The position numbers and the translations under genes were made by a program. This document shows, piece after piece, positions 22,609 through 34,250 of a stretch of DNA of 64,000 nucleotides. Every line of letters begins with the position of its first letter. Positions within the stretch are counted from its first letter, which is position 1. The notes under the pieces were generated by a model that saw nothing but the letters and a program-made list of their open reading frames with translations, had not been told where the DNA came from and did no database searches. This DNA is from Echinarachnius parma (Eukaryota > Echinodermata > Echinoidea > Clypeasteroida > Echinarachniidae): assembly GCA_037951105.1 (NCBI GenBank), contig JBAMJV010009322.1:27103-91102 (forward strand), in the 5' to 3' direction.

Positions 22609-25600
22609 CTAATTATTAAAGAACAGTGGACAAAATGGAAAAGAACGTTGGCGGAAATAAAAGGCAGTTTGCTTCACAAATGATGGGGGGAGGGGGGGGG
22701 GGGGGGGGGAGGGATGGGGGGGGGGGGGAATTCACCCGATGTATTTCTCATTTTTTTCAGATCTTCCCCCTTTGTGTTTTATTATTTTTGTCAAATTACT
22801 GGGATATTACTGGTATCCTTTAATATATAAACAAAGACCGCAATCGATCCCGATCTTTGAAAAAGAGATATTTCAGTTTCTCTTAAAAAACGTTTTGCTT
22901 AAAGGGAATTCAGACCGGTATATTAGACGCGTCATCCATCTTGCGCACTTTTATGCACGGTACGTAATCCCCATTGGCTCAGTTATAAGTAGCGATCGCA
23001 AACTGTCCCACTTCTGAATACCCGAGTCAAAAATGCATCAAAAATAGTCGCTGAACCGCAACCGACTTCAAAGTGCCGCTGTTTGATGCCTTATGTGACA
23101 GCGTGAGAAATTTGTTTGCTGCATGCAATTTCATAAGAAGGCCTTTGTTCAGATATTTCGAAGCACCTCTCTTCGATCGATCCAACACATATCGTGAGTT
23201 TACCTCGAGAGATTACGGTGGAGTCGAGTTGGAATTTGCTGACTACCCATTATAACCCACGCATATATGCCTTTAAAAACGTTTCGTATCTGTTGTTTAT
23301 GTAAACTAAGCTTCATAACATGTTTTGTATAATTATGTATCACATTTATTTTTATTTCCATTCACCATTTCAAAATTAATAAGCTCATATAACTTTTGTG
23401 TATTGGGTCTAGGCAGGTGTTTCGCAAAGATCCTAAGTTGATCTTAAAAATTATGGAAAGCCACTAGTATCTTTGTTAAATTGTTTAACAAGTACTTTTG
23501 ACAGGCCTAATAATAAACATCTTCTTTTATCGATGTGAATTCAAGTAACTGATGTACATTTTTTTGTTTTAAGTTTCAAATTATGCCCAATTTTGACTCT
23601 TGACTTCCGAAGCTACAAGTGACTTTCCATATTTTTTTTTTTACTTAGTGTTAAGTTTGACTTGGGATCTTTGTGAAACACTCCCCAGGGTACACAAGTC
23701 TCACCTGCAAACTGTACTTCCCCGAGGCACAGGCACCCAGTATGGCAGCACCAACCAACACTGATTCTGGCTCCTTGGGCAGGACTATAGGAAGACCTGG
23801 ATCATGCAAAAACAAAGAGATATAAATATATATAAATACATTGTATTTGGGAGGTAATGGCCAAGGTACACAAAGATCGCCAGCAAACTGTACTTCCCAG
23901 GTATGGCAGCACAAACCAACACCGACTCTGGCTCCTTGGGCAGGACTAAAGGAAGTCCTGGATCATGGAATAAATAAAATAACTACGGTAATTTGTTACT
24001 TTGGGGCACTCAAATTATTTTTTGACGGGGGTGTGCCTCACGGAACTCTGAAATGGGGGTCTTAAGAGCCGACTAGAAGCACAAAATATAGGGTCTTTGG
24101 AACTACAAAAACCCTGAAACGGGAGTTAAGGGGTCTATAAGGAGCAGACTTAAACTACAAAATACATGGACTTGGAGCTACCAAAGACCTACAGAAACCC
24201 TCAAATGTTTGTCCAAGGAGCTCACTAGAAGACGAAAAATGGACTTGGCGCTACTCAACTACCAAGCCAAGTCATTCCGGGGGTCTATGGAGCGGTCATT
24301 TTGAGAGTGGCAATCGGGTGTGAAAACGGGGGTCTTGTAAGCGGCACATACCCGTCTAACATTATACATGAATGGCCCCATCATGGTAGCTCGGAAAGCC
24401 ATTTGTTGCTGCTAGAAATCTTTAATATTTACTATTATTGAAAAGTTGAACTTAAAATTCAAGTTAGACCTAAACTTCTGGTAGGCCATTATGGTAGGCC
24501 TTGGAATGAAATATTTAAAAGGAAGACGGCAAATTTGTGAGCAAGAATTCCATGAATTTTCACTACATAAACAAGGTTCATTGACTTCTTTCAGTACCTT
24601 CTGTAACATAAATAAGTTCTACAAATCTTTATTTGTATTTCGGTACTGAAGATATGCAGACGAAATGAAACTCCATCACTTTACAGGACCCATGAGATGA
24701 TTGTACATTCTCCACGACTTTCAATGCCTGTCATGGAAACACAAAAGGTCAAATTCCACGACATTCCAGGTTTTTCAGACCCATATGAACCCAGTTTAGC
24801 CTTCATAGAGCTTTTGGCTCAAAGACAATGCAACTTAGATTCTTACCTGTAATATCTGCATGCGTTTGCAGGAAGAGTTCACTTTTACACAGCCCTCCGC
24901 AGGCAAACAATGTTGATATGTCATATCCACAGGATACCATCTGGGCTATGATCAGACGTGTGCCATGCTGGAGTATATGAAAATAAGAATTTGTTTTTGT
25001 TATCCCACCAGTTTCAACCAGGTCATATGGTGAACGTATATATAGCTTTGCTCATGCTGCACCAATGTTAGGGAATTAAACTTTTGAAAAACATTGCTTC
25101 TATTGTTTAAGTTTCCTTTAAAGACACACTTATGGTATTCAATATGTGATTTGTATACTTTTGTTGGAAACTCTGTATGATCTTTTTTATCTTTGTTTCT
25201 TTATCTCTCCTCTTTATCGATAGCGCATAGGGACATGCTTATATGCACTTTATAATACATATATATTAACGACTGTGAAGCCAATTTTACCATTTGAGAT
25301 GATTGTGATTTAACCTGCTGGAATACAATGAAAATAATAAGAAAACTGGCAGTGATAGTTTCACATCTTCCAAACTACGTCTTGATAACAAGTCAGTTAA
25401 CCCCTTCCCTTTGAGATTCTGAACTCCCCATACACTTTGTACATCATAGCCCACCCGGTTCCCATAAGCAATGGGTTAAATGTATCATTAAAAAGATAAT
25501 AATAATATCCTTGATTTATATAGCGCCTATCATGATTGATAATCATCTTTAAGTGCTTTACAATAAATTATATTATTACCCCGGTAATGTTCTGTTTCAT

Positions 25601-28600
25601 ATGATGACTTGTCTACTCACTCTACAGTTGATGGAAGATACGTTTGAGAGGAAATGATCCTACTGGCCGGGTATTATAAACATAAAGAGACATAAACAGT
25701 AGGCCTGGGGTAGCACCATGGGAGAAGGGAGGGATTGGAGAGTCCTAGGGGCGTGGGCCCGATTACGGACCAGCGACATTTACCATGGTAATTAGCATCA
25801 TTGGCTCCAACTCACCGATGTCAGTATGCTAGAATTACATACAAATCAACATAACGTAGCAGAGTATACATACTGCCCCTACTCATTCAACCGTTAAGGA
25901 TTGCACAAGCATATCTAGAGATCAGTGGAACTAGGGCTGGTCCTGGCTACTTCTTTCTTGGGTAGTCCTAAACAGGGACTGTAGGGCTCCTGGAAAGGAC
26001 TGGAAAGGCAGCCCAGGTATGAGTGATTGTAAGGAGGATGAGGGTGGTAGGCGGGGCTCGACATTTCAAACAGGTTGACTGTCCGACGTCAGGACTACCC
26101 GAGACAGAATACCAACAATCTATCTCAGGACTCTCCAATCCCCCCCTCTCTCACATGGTGCTACCACAAGCTAACTGTGTATCTACATCACCATGGAAAC
26201 CATTATTTATAAGGAACATCTAATGAAGAGGAATATGTTGACTTACAGCAAGAGCCTGAAGTGTCGCCAGGTACAACAGAGCAAGGTCTTCTAGCGAAGA
26301 TGAAATGGTCAGACCACAGATCTGGTACAGGAGAAGTATAAAAGAAAAATCAATGTTTCAAACTTAAAATCGAAAATGCAACTGAAGTAACACACATACA
26401 AGTACATCTGTCCCATACCAGAGCGGTAGAGGAACTCGGCCAGAGGGGAGAACAGGCTGCAAATGATCAGGATCGAAACAAATAATTACCTTTCTGCCAG
26501 ATTGAAATGGCACTGTGTACCGCGAGCGCTAGCGCTAGCGGAACGCACAAAAGTAGGTGGCCGAGTTCACTACAAGGCCCAGTTTGACCACCACAGTGGT
26601 AAATGCAATGCTATAAATTAAAACCTTTTGCCTAGTCGGCATGTAAAAATATGATGATTTTTTTTCTTTCAGATCCTGGTGGCCCAAAATCTTAATCTGG
26701 TGGTCCCCAAAATAGAAAATCATTATAAAATTATTTTATATATGCTTGAAATTGGGTGGCCTGAAGCTAATTAAGTATGCAGTTCTGTGATCTCATACTG
26801 TAGGTCCACCGAGTGATGTGTGCACACTCCATGGTGTATGTCATATGACTAAGTAATGCGAACAAAAGTGAAGTGTGATATTTGCTCATTGCATTAACTT
26901 TTTACACAGTTGAAAGTCTCCCAGGGAGACTTTCAAATCCGAACACTTCAGTCATAAAAATCGTTATAACGAAAGAGAAATTTGGACCACCAAAACCATT
27001 TCCGTGCTTGTCTTGCTTATATGAATACAACAAGGTATGTAAGAACCACTAGAGTTCTAAGTAAGTTATGTGTATTTTGATTGTTACTAGATCCCTTTAT
27101 TAAACCTATCTGACATCGCTACTCACCATGCCCCTCAGGGTAGGGTCTTCAAACGGCGACCTGTTGCCATAGAAATACGGACAAACGTGAAGATCTCTGG
27201 TCAGCTTGGCCACAGATGACCAGTCTCTGTCTCTAGCCATTGTCATTAGATGGTCATCTAACCGGGAATACAAACTGCAGCCACTGCGATATATTAACAA
27301 ATAATAATTTATACTTAGTTTTGTTTACTCCTGATGTTAGTAATTTCAGAACTTTGATGACTATGTTCTGCTAGAGAGGACCTGCATCTAATATGATGAT
27401 GATGGATAAAACCAGTCTAAATAAGATTAATTTTGTTTCTGTTAGTTGTGGTAACATCGGGCATATACATGTCAGATAAAGCGTATAGAAAATTCAAACT
27501 TTGACAGTATCAAATTAGAATGACAGTATGAGGCACCTGAACAAAGAGGCCATTAACATTCATGCCCTCAATCCTGACCTGGGGGGGGGGGGGGGGGGGG
27601 GGGTGTGGTCACTTTCATACAAAAGAGCTACCCACCCGTGTCCATCAACCCTAAATGGCGTATCACACTTTTTAAAGTTTATATCTCTAAATGGCGTAAT
27701 GCTTTGATAACATACCATTAATGATGCAATGTTGAAATCCATTGCACCTGAAAAAGTACCCTTTATATGATTTGTTTTCCCTTTGAAGGGACCCTAAAGT
27801 GAGACGAGTGCTGAAAACCACCCCTTTTTTTCCTTTTTTAAAGAAAACGTCGACGACGCCATATAGCTGAAAATGACACCCTTTCAACGCTTTGTTTGAC
27901 ACGGGTGCATTAGCCAGTGACCCCCCCCCCCCCCCCCACCCCGGTCCTGACCTCAACGGAGACAATCAGCATCACGTCAGCATTCAAAGCAAATGAATCC
28001 AGTATGTCAATGGGCTGAGCTCAAATGACCATTCGATCATTAGGTTGAATCACATCTACAATATAAATGATCATACTCGTTTGTACAACAATTTTTACAA
28101 GCCATACACACAATCTCCTTGTAGCACAGAATGCACAGACGATGCATATGTTGGCAGTCAATTTTCAGTCCAGCTTAGAGTTAATTTCAACTTTTGAATC
28201 TTTGTTTAAAATAGTACCCCCCCTCCCCAGAAGTAAAACACACCTTTTATGACACTGTTCCTGCAGTTGTGCGTATGCGTGGTGCGTGTGTATGATGTGG
28301 TCGATGAGTTTGCCGGTGCAGCTCTCACCCCCTTCGTTGCACCACATTCCACCCACCATGCTGCTGTAATAGGGGCCCCATACCCCGCCCACATGACACG
28401 CATCTCGGCTAAGCTGTAGGCATTACAAAAAAAAACCATAAGGTTTGCAATTAATAAGATGGTAACTATGAGTAATATCTGCTTACATTAACATTGCAAA
28501 TATTAAAATACCTTCCTTTTATAGATACATCCTCTTAACATACATGATCCAACATGAATATGTTCTTGGGCCCTACATCCTGGCTAAAAAAAGACTGGCA

Positions 28601-31600
28601 AACAATTTTCCAGAAAGAACGGTTTCTCAAGTAAATCTGTGATTTTAGATCTAAGCCAAAGAATACCTACACTAATAAGGCAGGTTGAAGTCCCACAGAT
28701 AAGAGCTAGTCTGCTTGTCAAGGGTTGGTTCTCACACGGTAAACTGTGACCTTCTACGCTGCCACCGAGCATGCCTGTAGACAAATCAGAAAAAAGAAGT
28801 AATTAGGAAATAATATTCCAGATTGTTCTGATGATGATTTAACTTTGACCTTTAATCTCATGACCCCCAAATTTAATTAGGCAAGTTAAAGTCCCACAAA
28901 TAAGAGCCAGCCTGCTTGTCAAGGGTTGGTTCTCACACGGTAAACTGTGACCTTCTACGCTGCCACCGAGCATGCCTGTAGACAAATCAGAAAAAAGAAG
29001 TAATTAGGAAATAATATTCCAGATTGTTCTGATGATGATTTAACTTTGACCTTTAATCTCATGACCCCCAAATTTAATTAGGCAAGTTAAAGTTCCACAA
29101 ATAAGAGCCAGCCTGCTTGTCAAGGGTTGGTTCTCACACGGTAAACTGTGACCTTCTACGCTGCCACCGAGCATGCCTATAGACAAATCAGAAAAAGAAG
29201 TAATGAAGGAAATAATATTTCAGATTGTTCAGATGACGATTTACCTTTGACCTTTGACCTCATGAAGGCCACAAAATCTAACAGCTGTAGTGTCATCAGC
29301 AGCTCCTCAAGGTACATTTTGCAAACAGGTACCAGTTTTTTATCGAAATCTGTCAAATTGGTTGTTGACGATATCGCGATTAACACCTATTTATGCACAC
29401 ATGTATACCTGATCCTAGTGACCTTTTACCTCACTCCTCCAGATTCATAGAATGTACCAAATTTGCAACAATTTCTCTTTTGAGATATCATGATTACAAA
29501 ACAAGGAAATAAATGCTCTCTAGCCTACCTACCTATCCCACCTGCATAAGCATCGATGATTCCTGTTCCTACAGGTAGACCTGGTCTAAGTCCAAGTTCT
29601 CTGGCAGCCTCTGGACTAAGACCGCTTCCACAAGGCTCCCCAGGCAGTTGCACATCAGTCCCTGAAAAGCAAAAGTGGAAAACATTTGTTATTAAAGAAA
29701 TCAATGTTTTATTGTACATTATAGTATAATGTCTACACTAATCATAAATAGAAAAATAAAAGTCGGATCTTCATTTTATTCTTTATTTTGTCATTTTTTT
29801 CAATAATTGCTTTATTTCATTACTTCATTATTTTATATTTCCTCATCTGTTAATTCATTTTGTATTTACTTATATATAATTACTTATTTATCTTTGTTTT
29901 TAGGGGCTGCCCGCTGTATTTCATTTGTTGAGAGTAATCAGATAATCTTGTCTTATAAACTCTCATAGCAGTCTGAAGTGGAGGGGTAGAAAGAAACATT
30001 CTTTATTAAAGCATAACTTCAGGCCTTTTTTGCTCACCATTATAAAATCATAATGAGTTTCTTTAATAAGGTTAGACTATTCTAAAAATAACTCTAATAG
30101 GAATCCAGTCAGTAAAACTAGACAAACTCTACCCGATATCAAAAATTTTCATGGACACAAAACTCAAACAATAAAGTAGAGCATAAAGTTTTTGACCACA
30201 TGAATATAAACATTGGTAATGGTATGTTATGAAACCAATCATGGATTTCTTGTAAGGATTTTCTTTTCTGGAAGTCAATAATGCTAAATTATAAACTTAA
30301 TTACCAAAATAAATGTTTTCCTTTGTGGCGCCTGGTCAGCAAGTTAGATCAAGGCGTATGATATTTTACATGGTGGCCCAAACATTAAATCTGGTGGCCC
30401 CAAACAAAGAAATGCATTGAAAAGTCTGTCATATATTTGGTTGCTCATTCAGGGAAATAAAATTAATGGAATTAATTTAACTCATTGAATGGAACAGCGG
30501 ACCATGCAGTGCTAATTCTGTGCCCTGTATAACGTGCGTTTCTGACCATTTCTTACCAATTTTTGCACATCCATCTTGCACAAGGTCCTCCAGACCTATC
30601 CTGGCATAGAAAGCCTCATCCCACTCTGTCAGTCCTTGGTCGTTTGCCCGGTACTGCCATTTACACACCACAGTGCACTGAGATCTGAGAAGGGGTTAAA
30701 GGTGGTTCGGCGGATTCGTCAAATCGGCCGTTCTATACACACTGGCTCAGTGTGAACACATGTCATGTGTGCAAACTAGCCTTAATAAAATTACCAACCT
30801 CTATATATCACATTACACAGCGCTTTTGAACATTTTATATTGAAAATGCACTATATAAATGCATTATTATTATCTAAAGAGAGGTTAAAGGTGGTTCAGG
30901 TTTGTAAAATCAGATGCGCGGTGCCATCCTGCAGTCGTCTTGCACACCGGGTGAAAAACATGATTGCTTAATGTTACATGTAGTGTGCACACGCATTAGC
31001 CTAGCTTATATTACTGCAAACTATGGTGTACAGTGTATGCATGGTGAAGGCAGTCTTACAATAATAGACAGAGGTCATGCAGGATCATTATCCCATTTTT
31101 GCGACTGGGGGGGGGGTGTCACTCACAACATGACTGGCTATGCACCCGCATCCAAAAAAAAGTGTTGAAAGGGTATCATTTTCAGCAATACAGCGTTGTT
31201 ATCGTTTTACTTTAAAAAGGGGTGGTTTTCAGCACTCATCAAAAAAAATCACAAAAAGGGTACCTTTTCAGGTGCATTTTGCGCCATTTGCGTTTCCAAA
31301 GCATTACGCCATTTAGGGGTGTAAGATTATGTGGTGCGATACGCCATTTAGGGTCCATTTCAGTGGTCGATGGACATGGGTGGGTGGCACTTTTGTATGA
31401 GAGTGGCCCCCAGGGGATGAGAAAAGGTAACTGACCGCTTGGTCTACACCCGATTTGTCTATGATTTGCTTCGAGTTGGGAAAATGGAAGTTTCAGGCAG
31501 ATCATGCGGTAAACCAAATGAGACTCTAGGTGAAACAAATTGGTGTATCATATATCATTAATAGGATCAAAAGGATTAGAAATCCCCCATTTGATTCATT

Positions 31601-34219
31601 GGTATTATTGTAATATTACCACATGGGCCAACCAGGCTCCGAGGATTGTACAAAAGAGCTTAACCCAAACAGGTTATTGTACCTTGTTTGAGAACCTGTC
31701 GCCCTCCATGTCATGAAGTCGGCTAGATCAAAGAATGCCCCTGCCTTCTTCCAACACTCCTCTTTAAGATGCTGTCCGTAGTAGATAAACAGGAAAGTAA
31801 AGGAATATCATAATGGGAAATATTTTCCAGGTTGGGTGAGGTCATTTCCCTTGATAACATAAATCTTAAAAAGCAGAAAGTAATGGGCTAATTTTGACAA
31901 AAACAAAAATGAGCCAATTTTTGAATAAAATGTAATTTCCCAAGCCTGACTTTTCAAGACTTTATTTTCGGTCTAACATACCTTTTTCTGTATAGACCCA
32001 GTGGCCTACGTACCCAAAACCCGAGTTCAACAAACCTCTTTGAGCCAGAGCAGCTTGGGTGGTTCCATTTCCAGTGATATCTCTTGCCAAGTATTCCCGG
32101 CAGCGGCCTCCTGACCAGTCTTGTTGATCCGCTCTGCCTGTTCTTCGGCCCGGTGGTCCAGCCACATGATGATGTTCCTCTCTGCCTCTCCTTAGAAGGA
32201 AGTGAATGTAGATAATGGTCAATTCATTGCAAACTACTACAAATATTTAGAATGTGTGACAAAATAAGAGCAATGCTGGACAAGAACAAGATTTGTCAGT
32301 ACAATCGTTATATTAATTTGCTCAACTCCACATGAGTAGCGGATCGAGTCCCTTTGTGCGAGATGCAATTGTGTTTATATTTTTGTATAAATAAATGCAG
32401 TAGAACTATGTTATTGGGATAAAAATATCTGATATTCATAGCAGTGTCATTGTATTTTTTTTTTTTGGTGAAAATAAATTATTAAGAGAAATTAAATTGG
32501 CAACAATAGTCACCTTTGACCGAACGCCATTAAACCATAACAACAACAACAACAACTTCTTTGTTAAAGCATTTTTAGTTTGAGACCATTGTTATCATGT
32601 ACAATAATGTGAAGGTAGTTAAGAGAGAATACATTGCACCTCCACTTTATATTCCCTCGCGGAATCTTTCAGAGGACACGTACGATCCAAGATCCAAGAT
32701 AAAGAAAATGAACAATTAAGTGAAATTACCCGATTGACTGACGGAGAGGGGTTGCATATCCTTGTCCAGTACAACCAGGGAGCAGGTAGCATCGAATCCA
32801 ATCCCTTGCACAGACGTGCCCAGATCACCCGCCACCTCCTGGGATTATATTAAAAGAGAAGATTCAATCCTTAATAATAAATGTAAGATGTTATTCATCG
32901 TGGATGAGATACAGAATAGAGAATTCATCTTTAAATCTATATTGCATAACTTGAAGTTCACAATTCAACAGGACCAGTAGCATACCCAGAGTCGAAATTG
33001 AAAACTTGACATCTGACTAATTCTTCCTACCCCCTATAGCTAGTATATATAATAATAATAATAATAATAATATACATTTATATAGCGCATAATACAAACT
33101 GGCAATTCAGACTCGCTTTGATCATGAGAGAAAGGACAATCGCGATACTCATTGGATGTCATGCACTCGCTGACGCACTAATAATAATAATATATACTCG
33201 ATTTATATAGCGCATAATATGATTGATAATCATCTCTAAGCGCTTTACAATGATAATATTACCCCCGGTCATAGGATACAATGCAAACCAGCACACATTG
33301 TGTGCACCATCTCCACTCCCTGGGGAGCATTCCTTCCAAGCAGCTCATGGGCATTGAGAAGATCCATATAGGCTTTCACCTCCTACCGGGTCCCCATTTA
33401 TACACCTGGGTATAGAGAGCAGCAATTGTGGATAAATTGTCTTGCTGAAGGACAAAGGCAGTGGGCAGGGTTCGAACTCGGGATCTCATGATCGGAAAGC
33501 GCGCGCTCTACCAATCTTGCCACACCACGTACACATGCCTATGGAATAAATAAAGCAATCTCAATAGTGGGCTGAGATATGCATTGGTCAAGTTAAAACC
33601 AAGTCCCTGGCCCGTAGCAGAAAGAGAAACATTGTAAGTTACAATTGATCGTAAGTCGGACAACATGATCTGACTTACAATTGATTGTAACTTACAATCG
33701 ATTGTATTTATTTCTGGAATGGGCGCCCCTAGCTATGACGTATTTGTACAATAGAAATGAAAGATGAATCAAATCGAACAGCTAATTGCGGGTTAAGCTC
33801 ATTTAGCTTTGAAACAATCAATATATAGACAGCAGAGATGAAGGGGGGCAATATGAAATAATATTTATTTATTATTTGTTGTTATTTTTTATGTTTATAG
33901 GTATGCATTTCAAACTGATCAGCACCAGTGCTGCAGAGGATCAGTGTACATTGATACATCAAAACATACATAGTATAAATAAATAAATATGTAAAGTTTG
34001 AAGGTTTGTGCATGTAAATCTTCCAGTTCCAATGGAAAATCCAAGTTTTCATCCACACCAAGTAGTGTGTCCAGTGCATCTGACAATAGAGGGGCAGACA
34101 GCCGACAGTTCAGTTAGCATAAAAAAGACAGTGGCATAGGTACAAAACAATAAAAAAACAACTGGGGACAATTTGTGTAAAAACAAAGAAATACATGATA
34201 TGCCCCAAATCACTCGCAT

Positions 34220-34250
<31 letters not shown>

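Larger units (their letters stand above)
28674..29270. repeat. Tandem triplication, 201-bp unit, around FGGY exon 7
   Basis: Anchors such as CAAGGGTTGGTTCTCACACG fall at 28719, 28920 and 29121. Each unit contains one exon 7 plus flanking intron (ACAAATCAGAAAAAAGAAGT, AACTTTGACCTTTAATCTC). No frame is preserved across units. Confidence 0.95.

Noticed and set aside
22626..23255. ORFs of 60-92 codons upstream of FGGY exon 13 on the plus strand
   Set aside because: No domains; they overlap poly-G sequence and FGGY intron and lack splice or promoter support.
28674..29270. CRISPR-like regular repeats at 201-bp spacing
   Set aside because: Eukaryotic context; the repeated units are an exon with its intron flanks and there are no unique spacers.
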